A stretch of DNA of 64,000 nucleotides, taken from CAVPHV01 sp963704825. GTDB lineage: Bacteria; Actinomycetota; Acidimicrobiia; Spongiisociales; UBA5794. This document shows, one piece after another, positions 17,004 through 26,386 of the stretch. Both the position numbers and the translations under genes were made by a program. The stretch lies in contig CAVPHV010000003.1 in assembly GCA_963704825.1 (NCBI GenBank), positions 1 through 64,000 on the forward strand, read 5' to 3'. Position 1 is the first letter of the stretch. Each line of letters starts with the position of its first letter. Below the pieces are notes generated by a model. That model did no database searches and was not told the origin of the DNA. It saw only the letters and a list, made by a program, of their open reading frames with translations.

Positions 17004-19070
17004 GTGATCTGGGTGTACCTCGCGCTTGTTGCCTCAGCGTCGGCGTTGTTGCTGGCGCTGTTCTACGCGCGACAAGTGAACAACGCCGACCCCGGCAACG
17101 CACGTATGCAGGAACTGATGGGTGCCATCCGTGCCGGTGCCATGGCCTTCATTCGCCGCGAGTACATCGCCGTCGCGGCGTTTGTTGCGGTGCTCGCCAC
17201 GTTGATTCTGATCTTCCTGGACTACGGCCGCCCCTGGGGCGCCATCGCCTACGTCTTTGGCGCCGTCCTGTCGGCGTCGGCCGGGTTCATCGGGATGCGG
17301 ATTGCCACCGCGGCCAACGCTCGCACCACCGAGGCCGCCAGGACCGGCGGTATCAACGCGGCTCTCCCCCTCGCCTTCCGGGGCGGCGCCGTGATGGGCT
17401 TCACCGTTGCCGGGCTCGGTCTCTTCGGCCTCTCCATCGGGTACCTGGTCTTTGTCGAGTGGCTCGAGGTCGACCAGGCTTTCAGCGTGCTCACCGCTAT
17501 CGCTCTCGGTGGCTCAACGATCGCGCTGTTTTCTCGTGTCGGCGGCGGCATCTACACCAAGGCCGCCGACGTCGGCGCCGACCTGGTCGGCAAGGTCGAG
17601 GCGGGAATCCCCGAAGACGATCCTCGCAACCCGGCCACCATCGCCGACAACGTCGGTGACAACGTCGGCGACGTCGCCGGAATGGGCGCCGACCTCTTCG
17701 AGTCGTACGTCGGCTCGATGGTCGCCCCCATCGCCTTCGCCGCATTTGCCTTCACCGGCTTCGCCTTCCAAGAGGAGGCGTTCTTCTACCCGCTGATGAT
17801 CGCCACCCTCGGCATGGGAGCATCGATCATCGGGTCGTTCCTGGTCAAGCCCGGCAAGGGCAGCCTGGCAGCGGCGCTCCATCGCGGCACCTACACCGCG
17901 ATGGGACTCACCGTCGTCGGCGTTGCGATCCTGACGCCGGTGATGTTCAACGGCCTCGAAGGCGTCGACAACTCTTGGGGCCTCGTGGTCTCGGTGGTTA
18001 CCGGTTTGCTGGTTGGCTGGCTGATCGGCCAGATCTCCGAGTGGTACACGAGCGACCACCACAAGGTCGTCAAGGAAATCGCCCGCCAGTCGCAGACCGG
18101 TCCGGCGACCGTGGTGTTGGCCGGCATCTCCGAGGGGATGAAATCGGCGGCGTTCTCCGTGGTCGTCGTCGCCGTTGGCATGGCCGGCGCCTTCTGGGGC
18201 GGCGAGTTGGCGTTCGATGTGCCACTGGCCGGTATCTACGGCATCGCGGTTGCCGCCGTCGGCGTGCTGTCGACTCTGGGGATCACCGTTTCGGTCGACG
18301 CGTATGGACCCATCGCCGACAACGCCGGAGGAATCGCCGAGATGGCGGGGCTGCCACATGAGGTGCGCGAGACCACGGACGCCCTGGACTCGCTCGGCAA
18401 CACGACTGCGGCAGTTGCCAAGGGCTTCGCCATCGCCGCTGCCGCCATCACGGCATTGGCGTTGTTCTTCACCTTCCAGCAGGCAGTGGTTGATGCCGGC
18501 GGGGAGTTGGTGGCGCTCGACATCCTCGACATCTCCGTGATCATCGGCCTCTTCCTCGGCGCCGCCTTCCCGTATCTCTTCGCGTCTATGACGATTCAGG
18601 CGGTTGGCCGGGCCGCCAACCAGATGATCGAAGAAGTCCGCCGCCAATTCCGTGAGATCCCGGGACTCCGGGAGGGCAAGCCGGATGCCAAGCCGGACTA
18701 CGAGCGCTGCGTCGACATCTCGACCAAGGCATCGCTGCGCGAGATGATTCTCCCCGGGTCGCTGGCGGTGGCTTTGCCCCTCGTGGTCGGATTCATCTCG
18801 GTCGAGGCACTCGGCGGGTTGCTCGCCGGCGCGCTGGTCTCCGGGTTCCTGCTGGCGATCTTCATGGCCAACTCGGGCGGCGCCTGGGACAACGCCAAGA
18901 AGTTCATCGAAGCGGGAGCCTTCGGCGGCAAGGGCTCAGATCAGCACAAGGCGGCCGTCGTCGGCGACACCATCGGCGACCCGTTCAAGGACACGGCGGG
19001 TCCGGCGATGAACATCGTCGTCAAGGTGATGACCATCGTCAGCCTGATCTTCGCCTCGGCGTTCGTCTAG
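17004..19070 (+). CDS. hppA: membrane-bound K+-dependent pyrophosphatase
   Basis: A 688-residue ion-pumping inorganic pyrophosphatase with about 16 membrane helices. It hydrolyses cytoplasmic PPi and exports H+ or Na+. The substrate site is seen in DVGADLVGKVEAGIPEDDP and IADNVGDNVGDVAG, and near the C-terminus in GDTIGDPFKDTAGPAMN. The segment LGNTTAAVAKG has Ala where K+-independent enzymes carry Lys, so K+ dependence is predicted from known family rules. I could not assign H+ versus Na+ specificity by eye. GTG start with GGGGAGA upstream. It directly follows the Trk operon, which would supply the K+. Confidence 0.95.
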   Translation: MIWVYLALVASASALLLALFYARQVNNADPGNARMQELMGAIRAGAMAFIRREYIAVAAFVAVLATLILIFLDYGRPWGAIAYVFGAVLSASAGFIGMRIATAANARTTEAARTGGINAALPLAFRGGAVMGFTVAGLGLFGLSIGYLVFVEWLEVDQAFSVLTAIALGGSTIALFSRVGGGIYTKAADVGADLVGKVEAGIPEDDPRNPATIADNVGDNVGDVAGMGADLFESYVGSMVAPIAFAAFAFTGFAFQEEAFFYPLMIATLGMGASIIGSFLVKPGKGSLAAALHRGTYTAMGLTVVGVAILTPVMFNGLEGVDNSWGLVVSVVTGLLVGWLIGQISEWYTSDHHKVVKEIARQSQTGPATVVLAGISEGMKSAAFSVVVVAVGMAGAFWGGELAFDVPLAGIYGIAVAAVGVLSTLGITVSVDAYGPIADNAGGIAEMAGLPHEVRETTDALDSLGNTTAAVAKGFAIAAAAITALALFFTFQQAVVDAGGELVALDILDISVIIGLFLGAAFPYLFASMTIQAVGRAANQMIEEVRRQFREIPGLREGKPDAKPDYERCVDISTKASLREMILPGSLAVALPLVVGFISVEALGGLLAGALVSGFLLAIFMANSGGAWDNAKKFIEAGAFGGKGSDQHKAAVVGDTIGDPFKDTAGPAMNIVVKVMTIVSLIFASAFV

Positions 19071-19093
19071 ACCACACCGTCGACGACAAGCAT

Positions 19094-19118
19094 GAGGGCC
19101 GCCCGGCGGGCGGCCCTC
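19094..19118 (+). terminator. GC-rich hairpin after hppA
   Basis: A perfect 11-bp stem, GAGGGCCGCCC/GGGCGGCCCTC, closes a 3-nt loop 24 bp after the hppA stop. No U-tract follows. It is probably an intrinsic terminator of the GC-rich actinobacterial kind or a 3'-end stabiliser. Confidence 0.65.
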
Positions 19119-19294
19119 GGCGCGTCTGAGGACTTGCTACTCGTCGTCTCCGGCCGCTGCCATGTCGGGATCCCCCGCAGCCCCAACCGCCGTTTGCGCA
19201 GAATCCCTCGTTGGATTCCTGAGCGAAGATCGCAGTGCACAGCACGTCGCCTAGCCTACGGCGTCCCGCCCCGGCATGACACGGAAGGATCGCG

Positions 19295-20515
19295 GTGGCC
19301 AAAGAGATCACCCTCGTCAGGCACGGCGAGACCACCGCCAACGCCGCAGGCGTGTGGCAGGGGTCGACGAACTCGCTGCTGTCCGGGCGCGGCCAACAAC
19401 AGGCTGCAGAAGCGGGGGCACGGTTGCAGCATGAGGCATTTGATGTGGTCGTTTCGTCCGACCTCGGTCGGACCCAGCAGACCGCAACGGCCATCGGATT
19501 CGATTTTGAACTCGATCCGCGGTGGCGGGAACTTCAACTGGGCGCTTGGGAGGGCATGACCAGGGCTGAGATCATCGCAACGTACCCCGAGGAGGCTGCT
19601 GCCTTCTGGACCGGCCAAGACATGTCGATCGACGGCAGCGAAACCATCGGGGAGCTCACCGCTCGGGTCGGCGATGCGCTCGAGTCGCTCGAGGCTCGGC
19701 TTCTCGATGGTGGCCGCGCTCTCGTCGTCACCCACGGTGGGCCGATCTTCGGGATCGTGGCCGAAATCCTCGGCATTTCGAGTCCGCCGCCGCTGGCGGG
19801 CGTGGCAAATACCTCGCTCACCAGGCTGGTGCTCAACGAATCGCACCGGGAGGTGGCCGTCTACAACGACTTCGGACACCTGGCGCGGCGCGCCGGTGAC
19901 CCCGACGGCGCCACCCAGATCGTCCTCATTCGGCACGGCCAAACCAGAGCCAATCTGGAGCGGCGCTGGCAGGGGCAATCCGATTGGGGGCTCACCGACG
20001 ACGGCGTTCAACAAGCCGTACTTCTCGCCGCCGGCCTCGAAGGGATCGACGCCGTCTACTCGTCGCCGCTGAGCCGGGCTCGAATCACCGCAGGCAAGGT
20101 GGCCGACCGCCACGGTCTCGAGGTGACCGAAGACGAGTCTCTTCAAGAGATCGCGTTCGGGAACTGGGAGTCCAAGACGGTTGACGAGATCCTCGAGACC
20201 GATCCCGCGGGCTACGCCAGGTTGAGCTCGGGTGAGGACTTCCGACGCGGGATCACGGGTGAGACGTTCGGCGAGGTTGCCGATCGTATGGAGCAGGCCG
20301 TGGCAAGGATCGTGGCGGCTCATCCCGGCAAGCGGGTCGCGGTGGTATCGCACGGTGGTGCCACCCGGGCCCTCGCCACCCGCGTACTCGGGATGGATTT
20401 CGCACAACGCCACCGGCTCCCGATCCTCGGCAACACGGCGTTCGGCCGGATCGACTATTCAGATCGCGGCCGAGTCGTCGCCAAATGGAACGTCGCTCCG
20501 CACCTGGCCGGTTGA
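19295..20515 (+). CDS. tandem two-domain histidine phosphatase
   Basis: A 406-residue protein made of two complete phosphoglycerate-mutase-like domains. Domain 1 (about residues 1-195) has LVRHGETTANAAGVWQGS, the acid residue in LQLGAWEGM and the second His in VVTHGGPIFGI. Domain 2 (about 205-400) has LIRHGQTRANLERRWQGQ, EIAFGNWESK and VVSHGGATRAL. Both RHG nucleophile motifs and both distal His residues are intact, so both halves should be active. The substrate is unknown; relatives dephosphorylate sugar phosphates, cobalamin intermediates or other small molecules. GTG start with GGAAGGA 5 nt upstream; the glycosyltransferase gene starts 3 nt after the stop. Confidence 0.85.
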   Translation: MAKEITLVRHGETTANAAGVWQGSTNSLLSGRGQQQAAEAGARLQHEAFDVVVSSDLGRTQQTATAIGFDFELDPRWRELQLGAWEGMTRAEIIATYPEEAAAFWTGQDMSIDGSETIGELTARVGDALESLEARLLDGGRALVVTHGGPIFGIVAEILGISSPPPLAGVANTSLTRLVLNESHREVAVYNDFGHLARRAGDPDGATQIVLIRHGQTRANLERRWQGQSDWGLTDDGVQQAVLLAAGLEGIDAVYSSPLSRARITAGKVADRHGLEVTEDESLQEIAFGNWESKTVDEILETDPAGYARLSSGEDFRRGITGETFGEVADRMEQAVARIVAAHPGKRVAVVSHGGATRALATRVLGMDFAQRHRLPILGNTAFGRIDYSDRGRVVAKWNVAPHLAG

Positions 20516-20517
20516 CG

Positions 20518-21618
20518 ATGCGGCTCCTGCTCATCACCAACGACTACCCGCCGAAGCCCGGTGGGATCCAGCAGTACCTCGGCAATCTGATGGACGCCTA
20601 CCCGGGGCCGGTGCACGTGCTTGCCCCCAGCGACGGAGCGGCGAGCGCCACCGGCCGCGGCGAGGAAGTGGTCGTCCGTAACTCGCAGACCTTCATGTGG
20701 CCGACGCCTGCTGTTGGCGATTGGGTGGTGGGCGAGGCCGAGGCGTTCGAACCCGATGTTGTGCTGTTTGGTGCTCCTTATCCGCTGCCGTGGCTAGGCC
20801 CTCGTCTTCAGGAGGCGTTGCGGGTGCCGGTTGGCGTCCTTTGCCATGGCGCCGAGGTCACCCTGCCCGCGGCATTTCCCGGTAGCCGCCAGATCCTGCG
20901 GAGGATGCTGGCCGGCACCGATGTCCGCTTCGCCGTCAGCAACTTCACTGCCGTCCGGGTGCAGCGACTCACCGGCAAGCCCGTTCACTACATCGGTGCC
21001 GGGGTCGACCTTGACACGTTCCGTCCCGGACCTCCCCCCAACAACGCAGTACCGGTCGTCGCCTGTGTCAGCCGGTTTGTCCCTCGCAAGGGTCAGGACA
21101 TGGTGATCGATGCCGCGGCGCGGTTGGCCGAGCGCGGCATCGTGATCCACGTGCTGCTCGTCGGCAAGGGACGGACGGAGGGCCAACTACGACGCCGTGC
21201 CGAGCGCAAGGGGGTCGACGTGCGGTTCGAGGTGGATGTGCCCTGGGACCAACTGCCCGATCTGTATCGCCAGGCGGACGTGTTCTGTATGCCGTGCAGC
21301 TCCCGGTGGGGCGGGCTCGAGGTCGAGGGTCTCGGTTTGGTGTTCCTCGAGGCGGCAGCGACGGGCCTGCCGGTCCTCGCCGGTGACTCCGGGGGAGCCG
21401 CCGAAACGGTGGAACCGGCCCGCACCGGGTTTGTCGTTCACGACGTCGCCGACATCGCAGAAGGGATCGAGATGTTGGTCTCCGATCCGGTCCGCGCCGC
21501 CGAGATGGGTGCCGCGGGCCGACGCCGGGTTGAGGCGGATTTCACCTGGAGCGGGGTCGTCACCCGGCTGGTCGCCGGGTTCGAGGATGCCGCCCATCGC
21601 CGCTCCGCCGGGACGTGA
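20518..21618 (+). CDS. GT4 glycosyltransferase, PimB-like
   Basis: A 366-residue GT-B fold retaining glycosyltransferase. The N-terminal acceptor domain starts with LLITNDYPPKPGGIQQYL, the usual loop of phosphatidyl-inositol mannosyltransferases. The C-terminal donor domain has VACVSRFVPRKGQDMVI, LLVGKG and the EX7E-type stretch in GGLEVEGLGLVFLEAAATGLPV. The last motif resembles mycobacterial PimB', which adds the second mannose to PIM on the cytoplasmic side of the membrane. The exact acceptor is an inference. ATG 20518 is preferred to the upstream in-frame ATG at 20485, which lies inside the preceding gene. Confidence 0.85.
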   Translation: MRLLLITNDYPPKPGGIQQYLGNLMDAYPGPVHVLAPSDGAASATGRGEEVVVRNSQTFMWPTPAVGDWVVGEAEAFEPDVVLFGAPYPLPWLGPRLQEALRVPVGVLCHGAEVTLPAAFPGSRQILRRMLAGTDVRFAVSNFTAVRVQRLTGKPVHYIGAGVDLDTFRPGPPPNNAVPVVACVSRFVPRKGQDMVIDAAARLAERGIVIHVLLVGKGRTEGQLRRRAERKGVDVRFEVDVPWDQLPDLYRQADVFCMPCSSRWGGLEVEGLGLVFLEAAATGLPVLAGDSGGAAETVEPARTGFVVHDVADIAEGIEMLVSDPVRAAEMGAAGRRRVEADFTWSGVVTRLVAGFEDAAHRRSAGT

Positions 21619-21657
21619 TCTCGACCTCTCGCGAAGGGTGTGCGACACATCTCTTCC

Positions 21658-21686
21658 TTGACACGGAGCCAGATGTGGAATAGATA
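21658..21686 (+). promoter_or_regulatory. sigma-70-type promoter of topA
   Basis: TTGACA (21658-21663) and TAGATA (21681-21686) are spaced by exactly 17 nt. The predicted start near 21693 leaves a leader of about 48 nt before the topA ATG at 21741. This is the clearest consensus promoter in the window. Confidence 0.65.
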
Positions 21687-21740
21687 TGCAGTCCGTTCTC
21701 CCCCTTCTGGCCCTCTACCGACCGGAGCATTTGTTCTCGC

Positions 21741-24326
21741 ATGTCCAAGAAACTCGTCATCGTCGAATCACCGGCGAAGGCCCGCACCATCGGCGGATAC
21801 CTCGGTTCCGACTACATCGTCGAATCGTCGATCGGTCACATTCGGGACCTGCCGCGCTCGGCTGCGGATGTGCCGGCGTCGATGAAGAACGAGCCTTGGG
21901 CTCGCCTTGGGGTGGATGTCGACAACGATTTCAAACCGCTCTACATCGTGCCCGCCGACAAGAAGAAACAGGTCACAAAGCTGCGCAAGCTGCTCAAGGA
22001 GGCCGACGCCGTCTACCTCGCAACGGATGAGGACCGCGAAGGGGAAGCCATCGCCTGGCACCTGCTCGAAGTGCTCAACCCGAAGATGGACGTGCACCGC
22101 ATGGTCTTCCACGAAATCACCCCTGCGGCAATCCAGGAAGCGATCGAGCATCCCCGTGACCTCGACCGCCGGCTGGTCGACGCTCAGGAAGCCCGCCGCA
22201 TCCTCGACCGCCTCTTTGGCTATGAGGTTTCGCCGGTGCTGTGGCGCAAGGTCCGTCAGGGCCTGTCCGCCGGCAGGGTGCAGTCGCCGGCGACCCGCAT
22301 CCTCGTGGAGCGCGAACGGGAGCGTATCGCCTTCCGGTCCGCCGGTTATTGGGGGCTGAGCGGCACCTTCACCGTCGATCGGGATTCCGAGCAAGCCGCC
22401 TTTGAGGCGGGTCTGGTCTCCGTCGACGGCAGCAGGGTTGCCACCGGGAAAGACTTTGGTGCCGACGGCGAGATGTCGGGCAAGGATCGATTGCTGCTCG
22501 ACGAGGCCGCCGCCACCGAGCTGACTGTGGCGTTGGGCGACGCCCACTTCGCGGTGCGGTCCGTGGAAGCCAAGCCGTACACCCGCAAGCCCTACCCGCC
22601 CTTCCGCACCTCTACCCTGCAACAGGAGGCCGGCCGCAAGCTGCGTTTTGGGGCTCGCCGCACGATGTCGGCCGCCCAGCGCCTCTACGAAGGCGGCTTC
22701 ATCACCTATATGCGCACCGATTCCATCACGCTGTCGGAAGCGGCATTGACTGCGGCGCGAACCCTCGTCGCAGATCGCTACGGCAGCCAGTTCCTCCCCG
22801 ACAAGCCCAGGGTCTACGCCGGGAAGGTGAAGAACGCTCAGGAGGCCCACGAGGCCATCCGGCCGGCCGGCGACCATTTCCAGGATCTCGATGTCGTTGC
22901 CGGCGCCTTTGGTGCCAGTTCCGACGAGGCAAGGGTCTACGACCTCGTCTGGAAGCGGACGGTCGCGTCGCAGATGAAAGACGCCAAGGGGGAGAGCCTC
23001 CAGGTTCGGCTCGGGGCCGTGGCCGCCGACGGCCGCAATGCCGAGTTCTCGGCCTCCGGGCGAACCATCAGTTTTCCCGGATTCCTCCGTGCCTACGTCG
23101 AGGGCTCGGATGATCCGGATGCCGCCCTCGACGATCAGGAGCGGCCGCTGCCGCAGATGGCCGAGGGTGATGCCCTCACCGCGATCGAGATCGCCGCCAA
23201 GGGATCGGAGACCAAGCCGCCGGCGCGGTTCACGGAGGCGTCGCTGATCAAGCGCCTCGAAGAACTCGGGATCGGACGGCCGTCCACCTACGCGTCCATC
23301 ATTTCGACGATCCAGGATCGCGGCTATGCCTTCAAGAAGGGCACGGCGCTGGTACCGACCTACACCGCGTTTGCCGCCATCACGCTGCTGGAGCGCCACT
23401 TCCACGACCTGGTCGACTACACCTTCACGGCTCGGATGGAGGACGAACTCGACGAGATCGCAACCGGGGACGAGGAGGCGGTGCCCTGGCTGAACCTGTT
23501 CTACTTTGGGAACGGTCACCCCGGATTGCAGGCGCTGGTGTCGATGAACCTCGAGGAGATCGACGCCCGCGAGATCAACTCGATCCCGGTTGGCGAAGAC
23601 GATGAGGGGAATGCCATCGTCGCTCGGGTCGGCCGATATGGGCCATACGTGCAGCGGGGCGACGGGCGGGCTTCCATCCCCGATGACTTGGCCCCCGACG
23701 AATTGACCGTCGAACTGGCCGTCGAGTGGCTCGAGAAGCCGAGTGACGATCGGGTCCTCGGCCAGGACCCCGAGTCCGGTCTCGAGGTGCACGTCAAGAA
23801 CGGGCGATTTGGCCCCTACGTGCAGCTCGGCGAAATCGAAGAAGGCTCGAAGAAGAAGCCAAAGCGAGCCTCGCTGTTCAAGACGATGTCGCCGCAGGAA
23901 GTGACGATTGACGAAGCGCTGCGGTTGTTGAGCCAGCCCCGAGTCGTCGGCAAACACCCCGAGGACGGCGCCGACATCCTCGTTCAGAACGGCCGGTATG
24001 GGCCCTACGTCAAGTGGGGCAAAGAGACCCGCAGCATCGAAGCCGAAGAGCAGATCTTCACGATCACTCTCGATGAGGCCGTCAAGAAACTGGCCGAGCC
24101 CAAGAAGCGCGGCCGCGCCGCCGCCACGCCACCTCTCAAGGAGCTCGGCGACGACCCCAACTCGGGCAAGCCGGTGGTCGTGAAGGACGGTCGTTTTGGA
24201 CCGTACGTGACCGACGGTGAGCACAACGCCTCACTCCGCACCGCTGATACGGTCGACAGCATCACCCTCGAACGCGCCGCCGAACTTCTCGTGGCGCGAC
24301 GCGAACGAGTTGCCAACCAGAAGTAG
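21741..24326 (+). CDS. topA: DNA topoisomerase I
   Basis: An 861-residue type IA topoisomerase that relaxes negative supercoils. The Toprim domain begins LVIVESPAKARTIGGYL and carries the metal-binding ATDEDREGEAIAWHL; the catalytic Tyr is in GGFITYMRTDSITLS. Instead of zinc ribbons, the C-terminus has four basic Topo_C repeats, each with an xGRYGPYV or xGRFGPYV motif (residues about 630, 690, 755 and 815), as in mycobacteria and streptomycetes. Length fits those orthologues. It has its own promoter, and an MFS gene follows after a 69-bp gap. Confidence 0.97.
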   Translation: MSKKLVIVESPAKARTIGGYLGSDYIVESSIGHIRDLPRSAADVPASMKNEPWARLGVDVDNDFKPLYIVPADKKKQVTKLRKLLKEADAVYLATDEDREGEAIAWHLLEVLNPKMDVHRMVFHEITPAAIQEAIEHPRDLDRRLVDAQEARRILDRLFGYEVSPVLWRKVRQGLSAGRVQSPATRILVERERERIAFRSAGYWGLSGTFTVDRDSEQAAFEAGLVSVDGSRVATGKDFGADGEMSGKDRLLLDEAAATELTVALGDAHFAVRSVEAKPYTRKPYPPFRTSTLQQEAGRKLRFGARRTMSAAQRLYEGGFITYMRTDSITLSEAALTAARTLVADRYGSQFLPDKPRVYAGKVKNAQEAHEAIRPAGDHFQDLDVVAGAFGASSDEARVYDLVWKRTVASQMKDAKGESLQVRLGAVAADGRNAEFSASGRTISFPGFLRAYVEGSDDPDAALDDQERPLPQMAEGDALTAIEIAAKGSETKPPARFTEASLIKRLEELGIGRPSTYASIISTIQDRGYAFKKGTALVPTYTAFAAITLLERHFHDLVDYTFTARMEDELDEIATGDEEAVPWLNLFYFGNGHPGLQALVSMNLEEIDAREINSIPVGEDDEGNAIVARVGRYGPYVQRGDGRASIPDDLAPDELTVELAVEWLEKPSDDRVLGQDPESGLEVHVKNGRFGPYVQLGEIEEGSKKKPKRASLFKTMSPQEVTIDEALRLLSQPRVVGKHPEDGADILVQNGRYGPYVKWGKETRSIEAEEQIFTITLDEAVKKLAEPKKRGRAAATPPLKELGDDPNSGKPVVVKDGRFGPYVTDGEHNASLRTADTVDSITLERAAELLVARRERVANQK

Positions 24327-24383
24327 GCGCGGCGCGCCGAGCTTGCCGCCCGAAGAGAACCCAAATCCCACTACCTCGCCACC

Positions 24384-24389
24384 TAGTCT
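24384..24389 (+). promoter_or_regulatory. probable leaderless promoter -10 box of the MFS-tmk-holB operon
   Basis: TAGTCT ends 6 nt before the ATG at 24396, which lacks a Shine-Dalgarno sequence. Confidence 0.45.
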
Positions 24390-24395
24390 CTCCGT

Positions 24396-25781
24396 ATGAC
24401 TGACGGCCCGCGCTCGGTGGTATCCCTCATTTCGCGAGGACCGTTCGCCCGGTTGTGGTGGACCAGCTTGATCAGCAGCACCGGCGATTGGGTCGCCATC
24501 TTTGCCACGATTGCGCTCGGCGACGAGATCGCCGGAGGTCAGGGCATCTTGGTCGCCGTGATCGCCCGGATTCTGCCGGGGCTGGTGTTTGGGGCTGCGG
24601 TTGGGGTGATCACCGATCGGTTCGATCGGCGGTTGCTGATCGTGATTGCGGACCTGGGGCGGGCGTTGGTGGTTCCGGCAATGCTGTTTGCCACGACGCT
24701 GCCAAGCCTGGTCATCATCAGCCTGGTCCTCGAGTTCTTCAGCTTGCTCAGCCAATCGCCGCGAGCCGCCATCGTGCCGCGGCTCGTCAGCCGGGCCAAC
24801 ATCGTCGCGGCCAACAGCTTGATCCTGGCAGCTGCGTACGCCACGATTCCGCTCGGCGCCGCGTTCAACTGGTTCTTGGCCTCGCTGCCGACCGTGACCC
24901 TCGGGGACATCGTCCCGGCCACCACGGCGCCCTTCGCCCTCGCCTTCCTGGTGGACTCGGCCACGTTCCTGGTGTCGGGCTTCACCATGGCCACGCTGCC
25001 CGCCCTCCGGCCGGAATCGGTTGAGGCCGCCCGCAACGGCGACGGCACCAGTGACTCCGAGGAGGGAAGGTCGTCCCGCCAGGATCTCGTGGATGGTGGT
25101 CGCTACGTGTGGCGGCACAAGTCGGTCCGCCGAGTGATCGCCAGCTTGACCGCCGCGCTGTTCGGCGGCGGCGTGGTCATTGCGCTGGGGCCGTCGTTCG
25201 TCAAGGACGTGCTCGAAGCCGGCAACACCGGCTTCTTCGCGGTGGTGACCGCGCTCGGGATCGGTGTCGGTGTCGGCGTCGTCATGGTTTCGCTCTACGG
25301 ACAACGGTGGTCGCGTCGCGACGTGGTGTTTGGCTTTGCCACCTTCACGACCGGCCTCGGTCTCAGCGCGGCGGCATTGACGTCGACGGTCTTTGGAGCC
25401 TCCGCATGGATATTCGTCATGGGGGTCGGCGCCGGGTCTGCCTACGTCATGGGCCTGACACACCTCCATGAGGAGGTCGAGGACGACATGCGTGGGCGTG
25501 TCTTCGCCATGTTGTTCACCTTGATGCGGGTTGCCCTCTTCGCCTCGATGCTGATCGCGATCCCGTTGGAAGGGGCGCTCAGCCAGTTCGATTTCTGGCC
25601 GTTGTTCGAACCTGCGTCGCGGCCGGTGATCTTCCTCGGTGGCGCCGTCATCATGGCGACGGGGCTCACCACGCTGTGGAGCTTGCGCCACATGCTGCGG
25701 AGACCCATGATTGGCAAAGAGACGAAAGAAGTGTTGGATGCCGCCGCCAAGGCCATCTTGCCGGGCCGGCGAGAGAAGTGA
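24396..25781 (+). CDS. major facilitator superfamily transporter
   Basis: A 461-residue MFS protein of the MFS_3/enterobactin-exporter-like branch with about 12 membrane helices. The opening RGPFARLWWTSLISSTGDWVAIFA and the loop motif GVITDRFDRRLLIVIADLGRA (motif A-like after helix 2) fit the group; a central cytoplasmic loop (about residues 205-235) is charged. The substrate is unknown. The TGA overlaps the first base of tmk, so it is the first gene of a probable tmk-holB operon. In other actinobacteria a similar gene lies between topA and tmk. Confidence 0.88.
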   Translation: MTDGPRSVVSLISRGPFARLWWTSLISSTGDWVAIFATIALGDEIAGGQGILVAVIARILPGLVFGAAVGVITDRFDRRLLIVIADLGRALVVPAMLFATTLPSLVIISLVLEFFSLLSQSPRAAIVPRLVSRANIVAANSLILAAAYATIPLGAAFNWFLASLPTVTLGDIVPATTAPFALAFLVDSATFLVSGFTMATLPALRPESVEAARNGDGTSDSEEGRSSRQDLVDGGRYVWRHKSVRRVIASLTAALFGGGVVIALGPSFVKDVLEAGNTGFFAVVTALGIGVGVGVVMVSLYGQRWSRRDVVFGFATFTTGLGLSAAALTSTVFGASAWIFVMGVGAGSAYVMGLTHLHEEVEDDMRGRVFAMLFTLMRVALFASMLIAIPLEGALSQFDFWPLFEPASRPVIFLGGAVIMATGLTTLWSLRHMLRRPMIGKETKEVLDAAAKAILPGRREK

Positions 25782-26386
25782 TGACGGGTTCCTACATCGC
25801 ATTGGAAGGAATTGAAGGAGCGGGCAAGTCAACCGTGGCCAATCGGTTGGCGGACCTCCTCGACGATGGGGCGCGCCGGCTGGTCCGGGTTCGCGAACCA
25901 GGCGGCACCGTGGCCGGCGAACGCATCCGCAGGGTGCTGCTCGACACCGGATCGGTTCTCTCACCGTGGGCTGAGGCGCTGTTGTTCGCTGCGTCGCGGG
26001 CCCAACTGGCCCGCGACGTGGTTGGCCCCGCCCTCGAAGCCGGCTCGTGGGTGATCAGCGATCGGACCGTCTATTCGTCGCTTGCCTATCAGGGCGGCGG
26101 CCGCGGTCTCGGGATCGACAAGGTACGAGCCCTCAACGAGCCCGGCCTGGAGGGGGTGTGGCCCGAGTTGGTGGTGCTGTTGCGAATCGACCCGGAGACC
26201 GGACTGGCCCGCCAAGAAGTCGCGGACCGGATCGGGGGAGAGGGCCTTGCCTTTCAGGCGCGGGTGGCGGCCGCCTTTGACGAGGTGGCTGCTTCCGAGC
26301 CGGAGAGATTCCTGGTGATCGATGCGAGCCAAGACATCACCAGCGTGACCGACCAGGTGCTGGCGGGGGTGCTTGCCCGGTGGTAG
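25781..26386 (+). CDS. tmk: thymidylate kinase
   Basis: A 201-residue dTMP kinase, which makes dTDP for DNA synthesis. The P-loop is LEGIEGAGKSTVANRL, followed by REPGGTVAGERIR (DRY/DRX-equivalent dTMP-binding region) and ISDRTVYSSLAYQGGGRGLG. The lid region is short (ARQEVADRIGGEG). The ATG at 25781 shares one base with the MFS stop, and the 3' end overlaps holB by 7 bp. The holB neighbour is typical. Confidence 0.95.
   Translation: MTGSYIALEGIEGAGKSTVANRLADLLDDGARRLVRVREPGGTVAGERIRRVLLDTGSVLSPWAEALLFAASRAQLARDVVGPALEAGSWVISDRTVYSSLAYQGGGRGLGIDKVRALNEPGLEGVWPELVVLLRIDPETGLARQEVADRIGGEGLAFQARVAAAFDEVAASEPERFLVIDASQDITSVTDQVLAGVLARW

Noticed and set aside
21768..24224. 818-residue minus-strand frame opposite topA
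   Set aside because: Shadow frame created by high GC at third positions of topA; no domain is recognisable and topA is certain.
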